Shown: positions 1 to 6,152, counted from the first letter of the stretch. The stretch: DNA of 7,838 bases from Bacteroidota bacterium (GCA_024280135.1 JAJRQS010000069.1:1-7838), one strand, 5' to 3'. The notes: generated by a model not told the origin, from the sequence alone. Translations and numbers: made by a program.

Positions 1-1
1 A

Positions 2-652
2 GTGGTAGATAGGATTGTGGACATGATTTCGTTTATGCTGGTCTTTGGGTTGGCTATGATTTTTGAATCTGACACCCTATTAAAGTACCTACGAGAAAAG
101 GCAAACCTCCCTGGTGAAAAAATCATTTCAAGTCCTGTTTTTTGGGGTGTTTTAGTGGTGTTGCTTGGCGGAGTTGTTTGGGGGTATTTAAACCGTCAAA
201 AGTTCAGCAACAACCTTGTTTATAAGAAGGTGAGCAACATCGTGAAAGGTTTAATGGAAGGAGTGAAAACCATCTTGCAATTAGATAATGTCGCAGGGTT
301 TTTGATGCATTCTTTAGTGATTTGGGTGATGTATTACTTGATGACTTACCTTTGTTTTAATGCCTTTTTTCCAACGGCACATTTGGGTCCTCAAGCAGGC
401 TTGTTAGTGTTTGTTTTTGCAAGTTTGGGGATGATTATTCCTTCTCCTGGCGGAATGGGTACGTACCACGCCATGGTTATTGCCGGACTTACCCTTTATG
501 GTATTAGTGCCGGTGACGGCTTCTCTTTTGCAAATATTATTTTCTTTACCATCCAAATTTTTGGAATTGCCATCTTGGGACTGTTGTCGTTTATTTTGAT
601 GCCTATTGTGAATCGTGGGTATTCTGGTTATAAGCAGTCTGAGGACGTATAG
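2..652 (+). CDS. Flippase-like integral membrane protein (lysylphosphatidylglycerol synthase TM family), 5' partial
   Basis: This is the C-terminal 216 residues of a polytopic inner-membrane protein; the N-terminus lies left of the window and the GTG at base 2 is probably an internal valine. The visible part opens with VVDRIVDM, which resembles the conserved 'ERhhDhh' element of the family (PF03706, formerly UPF0104, YbhN-like). Hydrophobic segments follow at about residues 8-24, 46-64, 98-124, 133-162 and 177-205. The PSPGGMGTYH motif at about 148-157 matches the family's proline/glycine signature near the C-terminus. Full-length members are around 320-340 residues, so roughly a third is missing. 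Family members are implicated in lipid or polyprenyl-carrier translocation, and MprF uses the related domain to flip lysyl-phosphatidylglycerol. No synthase domain follows here, so only transport-type activity is suggested, and the substrate is unknown. The gene lies 129 bases upstream of rfaE2 on the same strand and may share its transcript. Confidence 0.85.
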   Translation: MVDRIVDMISFMLVFGLAMIFESDTLLKYLREKANLPGEKIISSPVFWGVLVVLLGGVVWGYLNRQKFSNNLVYKKVSNIVKGLMEGVKTILQLDNVAGFLMHSLVIWVMYYLMTYLCFNAFFPTAHLGPQAGLLVFVFASLGMIIPSPGGMGTYHAMVIAGLTLYGISAGDGFSFANIIFFTIQIFGIAILGLLSFILMPIVNRGYSGYKQSEDV

Positions 653-781
653 GTGTCCCGGATTCCTCCTATCGGGCTTAAATGATGGATATCTTTTTTT
701 ATTCTAAAGCTAGGCGGGTTGAACCATGCAATTGTCGTTCTTTTCTAAAAACAAAACCCAAATAAACACGTTTTGTATACT
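653..781 (+). other. Intergenic spacer between flippase-like gene and rfaE2
   Basis: These 129 bases hold no convincing gene. A weak CCCG...CGGG hairpin (about 657-680) followed by a T-run near 692-699 could be a poor terminator, but the stem is only about four pairs and the T-run is too far from it. No full TAnnTTTG promoter is present: ACGTTTTG at 768-775 is a two-mismatch version without a well-spaced upstream TTTG. Whether rfaE2 has its own promoter is therefore undecided. Confidence 0.4.
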
Positions 782-1279
782 ATGCTGAAAGACATTGCTA
801 ATCATAAAATATTAACTTGGGATGCGCTTTCCGAAAGGAGAAATAAATGGCGTGAGGAAGGAAAGAAAGTCGTTTTTACGAATGGTTGTTTTGACATTCT
901 GCATTATGGACATTTACATTATTTAGCGGAAGCAAAAGACCTTGGAGATATCTTGATTGTAGCGGCTAATTCACAAGATTCAATCACTAAATTAAAGGGG
1001 CTTAATCGTCCTATACAAGATGAATTGACTAGATATCATATGCTTGCGGCATTGATGTTTGTGGACGTAGTGACGGTTTTTTCGGAAGATACACCGTATG
1101 CATTAATCAAAACCATTGTGCCAGATGTTTTAGTTAAAGGAGGAGATTGGACGCCCGCACAGATTATTGGGTCTGATGTTGTTTTGGCAGCAGGAGGAGA
1201 GGTGAAGAGTTTACCTTTTGTGGAGGGGTTTTCGACCACTTCCATTGAGCAGAAGATCCTTGCGGGAAAAAAGAAATAA
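782..1279 (+). CDS. rfaE2: D-glycero-beta-D-manno-heptose 1-phosphate adenylyltransferase (RfaE domain II type)
   Basis: This is a cytoplasmic nucleotidyltransferase of 165 residues. It is predicted to transfer AMP from ATP to D,D-heptose 1-phosphate, giving ADP-heptose for lipopolysaccharide core or other heptosylated glycans. The nucleotide-binding signature TNGCFDILHYGH is at residues 33-44, with the HxGH catalytic motif at 41-44. LVKGGDW is at about 117-123. GFSTTS at about 149-154 takes the place of the (I/S)SSTS-like C-terminal motif. The length fits the stand-alone adenylyltransferase half of HldE; no kinase half is fused, so the partner kinase must be elsewhere. I chose the ATG at 782 because the longer version needs a TTG at 773 and adds only three residues. 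There is no Shine-Dalgarno sequence, as usual in Bacteroidota. It is followed after 2 bases by the nif3-like gene. Related cytidylyltransferases (TagD type) share the fold, but the overall pattern favours RfaE2. Confidence 0.9.
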   Translation: MLKDIANHKILTWDALSERRNKWREEGKKVVFTNGCFDILHYGHLHYLAEAKDLGDILIVAANSQDSITKLKGLNRPIQDELTRYHMLAALMFVDVVTVFSEDTPYALIKTIVPDVLVKGGDWTPAQIIGSDVVLAAGGEVKSLPFVEGFSTTSIEQKILAGKKK

Positions 1280-1281
1280 CC

Positions 1282-2070
1282 ATGAAAATTAGAGAAATTA
1301 CGCAGTACTTGGAAGCGGTAGCCCCGAAACACCTGCAAGAGTCTTATGACAATGCAGGGTTGATAGTGGGTGATGAGCAAGTGGAGTGCACAGGTTGCCT
1401 GATAAGTTTGGATGTAACTGAAGCTGTTATCGAAGAGGCTTGCGCAAATGGTTGCAATCTAATAGTGGCACATCATCCTATTATTTTTGGTGGATTGAAA
1501 CAACTGATAGGCGCAACTTATGTGGAGCGTACGGTCATAAAAGCCATTACAAATGGGATTGCCATCTATGCGATTCATACGAATTTGGATAATGTCTTGC
1601 ACGGTGTCAACGCGATGATTGCCGATAGATTGAAGGTTGAAAATTTAAGCATTCTGCGACCTAAATCTGACGATGCGCTCAACATAGGTGCTGGCGTAGT
1701 GGGTACACTAGATAAGCCCATTGAAGAATTGAATTTTTTGGCCTTTTTAAAGATTAAAATGCAAACGGGTTGTATTCGGCATACTCGGTTGTTGGGAAGA
1801 CCTATTAAAAAGGTGGCACTTTGTGGGGGGGCAGGCAGTTTTTTGCTCAAAGACGCGATTGCTGCTGGAGCAGATGTATTTATTACGGGCGATTTCAAGT
1901 ATCACGAGTTTTTTGATGCTGAGGACAAGATCTTGATAGCGGATATTGGACATTACGAAAGTGAGCAATTTACTATACCGCTATTATATGGGTATTTGTC
2001 GGAAAAATTTCCTAACTTTGCACTCCGTTTGACAAAAACGAATACAAATCCTGTAAAATACTTTACCTAA
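1282..2070 (+). CDS. Nif3-like dinuclear metal centre protein, compact form (YbgI/DUF34 family)
   Basis: This 262-residue cytoplasmic protein belongs to the NIF3/YbgI/DUF34 family, which forms toroidal hexamers with a two-metal site. The expected ligands are visible: the HH pair at 64-65 in VAHHP, D103 in HTNLDN, and H224 and E228 in GHYESE. Other signatures are SYDNAGL at 21-27, CGGAGSF at 181-187 and TGDFKYH at 202-208. The molecular function is unsettled; 'GTP cyclohydrolase 1 type 2' is a common annotation with weak support. Many Bacteroidota homologues are, to my recollection, about 365 residues, with a PII/CutA-like domain between the two halves. Here that insert is absent: ILRPK (124-128) runs almost directly into the post-insert region GAGVVG (136-141). 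The frame is intact, so this is a compact form and not a broken gene. A seven-G run lies at 1825-1831. The stop codon overlaps the next start (TAATG). Confidence 0.9.
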   Translation: MKIREITQYLEAVAPKHLQESYDNAGLIVGDEQVECTGCLISLDVTEAVIEEACANGCNLIVAHHPIIFGGLKQLIGATYVERTVIKAITNGIAIYAIHTNLDNVLHGVNAMIADRLKVENLSILRPKSDDALNIGAGVVGTLDKPIEELNFLAFLKIKMQTGCIRHTRLLGRPIKKVALCGGAGSFLLKDAIAAGADVFITGDFKYHEFFDAEDKILIADIGHYESEQFTIPLLYGYLSEKFPNFALRLTKTNTNPVKYFT

Positions 2071-2834
2071 TGGCAAAGAAAATAGACACTACCACCATAG
2101 AAGATAAGTTGAAAGCAATGTATAAGCTTCAATTGATCGATTCAGAATTGGATAAAATTAAAATTCTTCGAGGTGAATTACCCATGGAGGTGAAAGACTT
2201 GGAAGATGATATAGTAGGCATGCAGACACGTATTGCTCGTCTCGAAAGCGGTGTCAATGAGATCGACCAAAAAATATCGGGTCACAAGGGAGTCATGAAA
2301 GACGCTCAAGCGCTTATCAAGAAGTACAAGAAGCAGATGGACGAGGTGCGAAACGATAGAGAATTTAAAGCCTTGACGAAGGAGCTAGAAGATCAAGAAC
2401 TTGACATTAAACTAGCAGAAAAAAGAATCGGAGATTCTGAAAGATTGAAAGAAAAGCGGACAGAAGTTGTGAAAGGGCTAAAAGAGGAACTGAAAGAAAT
2501 GGAAGCGGCTCTGAAATTGAAGCAATCTGAACTCGATAAAATCGTCGAAAAAACCGAAAAAGAAGAAGAAAAACTAGGTAAATCTTCTGAAAGAGCAAAG
2601 AAGAAAATCAATGAACGATTGTTAAAGAGCTACATAAAAATTCGTAAGAATTACCGCAATGGCTTGGCAGTTGTCCCTGTGGAAAGAGATGCTTGTGGGG
2701 GTTGTTACAATAAAGTACCGGCCCAAATTCAACTAGAATTAGCTCTTTTTAAGAAAATTATTGCTTGTGAGCATTGCGGAAGAGTATTAGTAGATTCAGA
2801 AATTTTGGCAAGAAAGAAAAAGGAAGAAGCATAA
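2070..2834 (+). CDS. C4-type zinc-ribbon coiled-coil protein (DUF164/COG1579, CdsZ-like)
   Basis: The protein has 254 residues and two parts. A long, highly charged helical region (about 15-190) is rich in K and E in heptad-like arrays and is predicted to form an antiparallel coiled coil. It contains VRNDREFKALTKEL (93-106), close to the family signature 'V.N.REy.AL..E'. A zinc ribbon follows, with CGGC at 209-212 and CEHC at 233-236, matching the PF02591 C4 domain. A basic tail (ARKKKEEA) ends the protein. The family includes the Chlamydia protein CdsZ and many uncharacterised bacterial proteins; a nucleic-acid or ribosome-related role is possible but not shown by the sequence. Its ATG overlaps the nif3-like stop by one base, so translation is probably coupled; there is no independent ribosome site. 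The two families are often neighbours in other bacteria. A terminator follows directly. Confidence 0.88.
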   Translation: MAKKIDTTTIEDKLKAMYKLQLIDSELDKIKILRGELPMEVKDLEDDIVGMQTRIARLESGVNEIDQKISGHKGVMKDAQALIKKYKKQMDEVRNDREFKALTKELEDQELDIKLAEKRIGDSERLKEKRTEVVKGLKEELKEMEAALKLKQSELDKIVEKTEKEEEKLGKSSERAKKKINERLLKSYIKIRKNYRNGLAVVPVERDACGGCYNKVPAQIQLELALFKKIIACEHCGRVLVDSEILARKKKEEA

Positions 2835-2852
2835 AGCTTTTTAAAGATTTAG

Positions 2853-2882
2853 AAAAGCTATCCTATTAGGATAGCTTTTTTT
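2853..2882 (+). terminator. Rho-independent terminator of the rfaE2-nif3-zinc-ribbon unit
   Basis: A perfect 12-bp stem, AAAAGCTATCCT (2853-2864) paired with AGGATAGCTTTT (2868-2879), has a short ATT loop and runs into seven T residues (2876-2882). It starts 18 bases after the zinc-ribbon stop codon. Read on the other strand the stem ends in only four T, so it should work mainly for + strand transcripts. Confidence 0.9.
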
Positions 2883-2974
2883 GATCGGTAGGATGGATAA
2901 TCGGTTTTGAGTTACAGTTTTTGGATTTTAAAACAGAAGAAACTACTGTGTGATCAATTGAATAAGAAAAGGCT

Positions 2975-2982
2975 TATTTTTG
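2975..2982 (+). promoter_or_regulatory. Putative Bacteroidota -7 promoter element for the TPR gene
   Basis: TATTTTTG exactly fits the Bacteroidota consensus TAnnTTTG and ends 27 bases before the GTG start at 3010. It follows the terminator of the preceding unit, so a promoter is needed here. The -33 element is poor: the nearest TTG (2958-2960) is only 14 bases upstream, shorter than the usual 19-21 spacing. Confidence 0.5.
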
Positions 2983-3009
2983 CGTTAGTTAATAGACCAA
3001 TATATTACG

Positions 3010-4500
3010 GTGCAGCATATTTATACCATTTTCTGGGTGTTCCTTTTTTTGCAGCCTTTCCAAGCAACAGGGAAGTCGGCCTATTTTGAATATTCCGTTC
3101 GAGCCAAAGATGCCTACCAATTAGCCATTAATTTACGACTAGAGGAAGCGGAAGAAGCCATCAATTTGCTCAAAAAACATGAGCCCGAAAACCTCATTGT
3201 CTATCACATTGAAGATTATATAGACTTCTTTAAGATTTTTATCACAGAGGATAAATCATTATTCAAGAAACTCCAAAAAAATAAAACTAAACGCTTACGC
3301 AAAATAAGAGCTGGAGAGAAGAGTTCTCCTTACCATCTTTATGCGCAAGCAGAAATTAACCTGCATTGGGCATTGTTGCGGATTAAATTTGGAGAATACT
3401 TGTCCGCTTTTAACGAAGTCAGTGACGCGTATCAATTGCTCAAGAAGAATAAAAAGAAATTCCCGGATTTCATTGCAAATGATAAGAGTTTGGGGATTTT
3501 GCATTCTATAGTCGGGTCTGTACCGGATAAGTATCGTTGGGGTGTGAAGCTAATCGGTAAGATTGATGGTTCTATTCCGCAAGGACGAGAAGAGATAGAA
3601 TCAGTATTGGCTTACGCCGAAAAGAATGATTTCATCTTTAGGGCAGAAACAGAAATAATGTATGCTTTTTTGCTGTTGCATCTGACCAATCAGGGAGACA
3701 AAGCCTGGGAGGTGATATCAAAAAGTAAATTGAATCCAAGAACAAATCCACTCGGTTGTTTTGTTCGGGCTAATATAGCTTTGCATGCAGGAAAGGCGGA
3801 TAAGGCTGAATTGTTATTGAGGCATCGTCCAGAAGGGGCGGCGTTTTTTGATTTGCCCTATTTGCATTATATGGCAGGGTTGACCAAGTTGTATCGGCTG
3901 GATAAGGCTTGCGTCAAGGATTTCGAATTGTTTCTTAGGCAACAAAAAGGACAATCTTACATCAAAGAGGCCTATCAAAAACTTGCTTGGAATGCCTTAA
4001 TTCAAGGCCAGAAATCCCAATACAATCATTATATGTCTTTGTGTAAAACAGAAGGCAATAAACAACAGGAAGGGGATGAAGCGGCTTATCAGGATGCCCT
4101 TTCGGGAAAAATCCCCGATGTAAGATTACTAAAAGCTAGGATGTTGTTTGATGGAGGTTACTATGAGCAAGCACACAAGTTGTTGAAAAAATATCATTCA
4201 AATGATTTTGGAGGGAAGGAATTGCAATTGGAATTTTTATATCGGTCTGCCAGGGTAAGTCAAAAACTCGGTTGGTCCACGGAAGCGATTATTCGGTATT
4301 TAGATGTCATTGCTGAAAAAGATAACACCACTTCGTATTATCCGTGTAATGCCGCCCTGCAAGTTGGATTGATATATGAAAAATTGGGCGATGTAAAAAA
4401 AGCCCGCCAGTTCTTTAATCAAGTATTAAAAATAAAACCGAACAAATACAAGACTGCGCTTCATGGAAAGGCTAAGGCAGGATTGAATCGGACTCGGTAA
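3010..4500 (+). CDS. Exported or membrane-anchored TPR-like helical repeat protein, function unknown
   Basis: The 496-residue protein starts at GTG (3010), the only usual start codon after the in-frame stop TAG at 2986-2988. The first 20 residues (IYTIFWVFLFLQPFQATG) form a hydrophobic stretch that fits a signal peptide or anchor, although it lacks the usual basic N-terminus. The rest is almost entirely helical, with repeat-like units. Clear TPR-type helices are near the C-terminus, for example NAALQVGLIYEKLGDVKKA at about 447-465 followed by ARQFFNQVLKIKP, and weaker ones run throughout. The segment LGILHSIVGSVPDKYRWGV (about 160-178) and the following IDGSIPQGREEIE resemble a pattern I associate with the Iml2/TTC39 TPR family. 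No catalytic motif is visible. Such proteins usually act as scaffolds at the envelope, but the partner is unknown. The gene stands alone between a terminator and the convergent ATPase, whose 3' end is 26 bases away. Confidence 0.8.
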   Translation: MQHIYTIFWVFLFLQPFQATGKSAYFEYSVRAKDAYQLAINLRLEEAEEAINLLKKHEPENLIVYHIEDYIDFFKIFITEDKSLFKKLQKNKTKRLRKIRAGEKSSPYHLYAQAEINLHWALLRIKFGEYLSAFNEVSDAYQLLKKNKKKFPDFIANDKSLGILHSIVGSVPDKYRWGVKLIGKIDGSIPQGREEIESVLAYAEKNDFIFRAETEIMYAFLLLHLTNQGDKAWEVISKSKLNPRTNPLGCFVRANIALHAGKADKAELLLRHRPEGAAFFDLPYLHYMAGLTKLYRLDKACVKDFELFLRQQKGQSYIKEAYQKLAWNALIQGQKSQYNHYMSLCKTEGNKQQEGDEAAYQDALSGKIPDVRLLKARMLFDGGYYEQAHKLLKKYHSNDFGGKELQLEFLYRSARVSQKLGWSTEAIIRYLDVIAEKDNTTSYYPCNAALQVGLIYEKLGDVKKARQFFNQVLKIKPNKYKTALHGKAKAGLNRTR

Positions 4501-4526
4501 GTTTTTAAAAGGATGTAGCTCAATAT

Positions 4527-5942
4527 TCAATTGAATAAATCATCCATTGTGATGATATTTTGAATTAAAGAAGAGCTGTACATATTTTTTTTGAGTCCAA
4601 ATGTAGTAATCATTGTGAGGAAAATCGTTTTCCTTGTTTTCGTTTCTTCTTTAAAGCTACTGACTTTATTTCTTAAATTATCTGCATAAGCTTTTGTAAT
4701 GGTGTATGACGAAATGGAAAACTTAACTTCCACTAGATTGACAATTTGGTCGCGCCTATCTATGACAATATCAATTTGACTACCTTTTTTTGACTGTGTA
4801 CTTTTCCAAGATGAAGCGCTACTTAAGATGCCATTGATGCCTAAAGCTCTTTTTATTTGTTTGATATGTGATAAACAGATTTGTTCAAAAACATAGCCAG
4901 ACCAAGCCCTTTGGGCTGGGTTGTCAATATTATTTGTCCAATTACCTTCATCATATTTTTTATTCTGGATAAAGCGGATATAAAAATTGCTATAAAAATC
5001 TGAAAGTCTAAAGAGCATATCTTTTTTCTTTTTATTAAAGGGTTTAACTTTAGATATGAATCCACTTTCCTCTAATTCTAATAGAATTTTTGTTGTGCTC
5101 CCCCCCGATGGAATTTTTGCTGCTTTAATAATTTCATTTCGTGTTAAGCCATTAGTTTTAGCAGATAGTGCATAAACCACAGCTTCATGCTTTTCACTAT
5201 TTCGAAAAAGAGAAGGAAATAAATTATCAAATTCTGTTGCTAATAAAGCACCTTTCTTGAAACATAGCTCATCTATATTTTGCGCTGCACTTTTTTCTGG
5301 TGATAATGCTTCGAGATAGTAGGGGATACCACCCATCACCATGTATATTTGGAGTATTTGATACCTATCCAATACGTGATGTCTATCTTGGAGCATGAGC
5401 TCCGTTTCGCTCAATGTAAAGGGCTCTAAGCGAATTCTTGCGGTCACTCGATTATGTAAGCCTCCACGATTATTAATAAGCATATTTATCATCCATGATG
5501 CCGCCGATCCACAAGTAACCAGTACAATATCTTTTCTATTCGTGGCCCAACTGTTCCAAAAATGCTCAAGAGCCATGACAAAATCTGATTTTGGCGTATC
5601 CAACCAAGGGAGCTCATCGATAAAAATAATTTTCTTTCGTTTTTCCTTAATGGTCGTTATGTAGTCTATTAAAAGCTGGAAAGCCTCAATCCAATTACTT
5701 GGTTTTTCTATTGATACGTTTTTTCGTCTTAGTACTATGTAGAAATTATTTAATTGTTGCTTAGTCGTGGCATTTGCTAATCCTGTTAATTGAAAGTCAA
5801 AAGTATATTTAAAAAATTCACGTATAAGAAAGGTCTTGCCCACTCGACGTCGCCCATAAATAGCTACAAATTCAGACTTGGAACTACCTATTACTTTTTG
5901 GAGGCGTTTTTGTTCATGTTTTCTTCCTATAATATTGCTCAT
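4527..5942 (-). CDS. AAA-type ATPase, ATPase_2/DUF234 family with PD-(D/E)xK-like C-terminus
   Basis: The protein has 471 residues. The N-terminal half is a P-loop ATPase of the archaeal ATPase type (PF01637). It opens with the family's usual IIGRKHE; Walker A is GRRRVGKT at 30-37, Walker B is IIFIDE at 105-110, and a sensor-like VTCGSA is at 142-147. A winged-helix-like segment follows at about 250-300 (LTRNEIIKAAKI). The C-terminal DUF234 region (about 310-410) ends in an apparent restriction-nuclease-like core: E353, D391 in QIDIVID, and E405-V-K407 in LVEVKFS. Function is unknown for this abundant bacterial and archaeal family; hydrolysis of ATP is expected, nuclease activity is only inferred. 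The ATG at 5940-5942 gives the standard N-terminus; GGGAAAGG abuts it. By eye the gene is more AT-rich than uvrB. It stands alone, preceded by a good promoter and an unusual repeat cluster, which suggests an acquired, self-regulated unit. Confidence 0.88.
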   Translation of the reverse strand: MSNIIGRKHEQKRLQKVIGSSKSEFVAIYGRRRVGKTFLIREFFKYTFDFQLTGLANATTKQQLNNFYIVLRRKNVSIEKPSNWIEAFQLLIDYITTIKEKRKKIIFIDELPWLDTPKSDFVMALEHFWNSWATNRKDIVLVTCGSAASWMINMLINNRGGLHNRVTARIRLEPFTLSETELMLQDRHHVLDRYQILQIYMVMGGIPYYLEALSPEKSAAQNIDELCFKKGALLATEFDNLFPSLFRNSEKHEAVVYALSAKTNGLTRNEIIKAAKIPSGGSTTKILLELEESGFISKVKPFNKKKKDMLFRLSDFYSNFYIRFIQNKKYDEGNWTNNIDNPAQRAWSGYVFEQICLSHIKQIKRALGINGILSSASSWKSTQSKKGSQIDIVIDRRDQIVNLVEVKFSISSYTITKAYADNLRNKVSSFKEETKTRKTIFLTMITTFGLKKNMYSSSLIQNIITMDDLFN

Positions 5943-5958
5943 CCTTTCCCTTTTGATA

Positions 5959-5992
5959 CAAAGATACGAGTATACTCAGCCAAATGTGCAAA
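5959..5992 (-). promoter_or_regulatory. Predicted Bacteroidota promoter of the ATPase gene
   Basis: On the - strand, TATCTTTG (5966 down to 5959) is an exact TAnnTTTG match and lies 16 bases before the ATG. A TTTG (5992 down to 5989) sits 22 bases upstream of it as a -33 element, slightly wider than the typical 19-21; another TTTG at 5984-5981 is too close (14 bases). Transcription would start about 10 bases from the ATG. The -33 element falls between the two arms of an inverted repeat. Confidence 0.6.
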
Positions 5993-6016
5993 TATTTCAT
6001 AGATTTGGCTAAGTAT
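5972..6016. repeat. Inverted repeat 1 spanning the ATPase promoter (operator-like)
   Basis: ATACTCAGCCAAAT (5972-5985) is the reverse complement, with one mismatch in 14, of ATTTGGCTAAGTAT (6003-6016). The 17-base spacer contains the palindrome AAATATTT (5990-5997), centred half a base from the centre of the large repeat. The -33 TTTG lies inside the spacer and the -7 element starts 5 bases beyond the left arm. This is the geometry expected of a repressor or autoregulator site; the binding protein is unknown. Confidence 0.75.
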
Positions 6017-6039
6017 CGGCTATTATTAGCCAAATCTAT
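5999..6039. repeat. Inverted repeat 2, perfect 14-bp arms, sharing an arm with repeat 1
   Basis: ATAGATTTGGCTAA (5999-6012) and TTAGCCAAATCTAT (6026-6039) are perfect reverse complements around a 13-base spacer. Within it a smaller hairpin, GGCTA-TTAT-TAGCC (6018-6031), can form instead. The left arm is also the right arm of the repeat centred at 5994, so the two structures are mutually exclusive as single-strand hairpins but compatible as overlapping protein sites. No T-run follows on either strand, so a terminator role is unlikely. Confidence 0.85.
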
Positions 6040-6075
6040 ACAAAAAGACATGGATTTGGCTAGGTATGGACCATT
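6001..6075. repeat. Imperfect 24-bp direct repeat (two copies)
   Basis: The 24 bases at 6001-6024 recur at 6052-6075 with 19 of 24 identical. The shared core is GATTTGGCTA.GTAT (6002-6016 and 6053-6067), followed by a matching ATT at the end. The copies start 51 bases apart, close to five helical turns. The second copy lies further upstream of the ATPase promoter and could be an auxiliary site. Confidence 0.65.
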
Positions 6076-6089
6076 TTGGCATTTTTAGT

Positions 6090-6134
6090 GTTAACCAATG
6101 CAAGTCATTTCAAGTGCACCGTTAACCTATGTAA
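6090..6134. repeat. Short direct repeat GTTAACC.ATG.AA (two copies)
   Basis: GTTAACCAATGCAA (6090-6103) and GTTAACCTATGTAA (6121-6134) match at 12 of 14 positions and start 31 bases apart, about three helical turns. Each contains the palindrome GTTAAC. They lie between the ATPase operator-like cluster and the uvrB end. They may be regulator sites or a footprint of an old duplication; chance is not excluded. Confidence 0.4.
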
Positions 6135-6152
6135 CGAGGATGGCACCGGGCT

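Noticed and set aside
773..781. TTG start extending rfaE2 by three residues
   Set aside because: The ATG at 782 is in frame, only nine bases later, and gives a normal N-terminus for the family.
768..787. Promoter-like ACGTTTTG and TATACT just before rfaE2
   Set aside because: The first has two wrong bases in the invariant TA and no upstream element at proper spacing; the second would place transcription inside the gene.
1036..1380. Antisense open frame over rfaE2 and nif3
   Set aside because: It is a shadow of two well-supported genes and has no family-like motifs.
1282..2070. Nif3 gene as a pseudogene because of its short length
   Set aside because: The frame is uninterrupted, all metal ligands are present and the short length matches the insert-free family form.
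2907..3089. 60-codon open frame beginning at a TTG
   Set aside because: It overlaps the start of the TPR gene in another frame, crosses the promoter region and shows no recognisable protein features.
5790..6002. Small + strand open frame across the ATPase start and promoter
   Set aside because: It mirrors the ATPase coding strand and part of the repeat region; no motif or ribosome site supports it.
5999..6075. CRISPR array or insertion-sequence ends
   Set aside because: The copies alternate in orientation, are too few and unevenly spaced for CRISPR, and no transposase or target duplication is visible.
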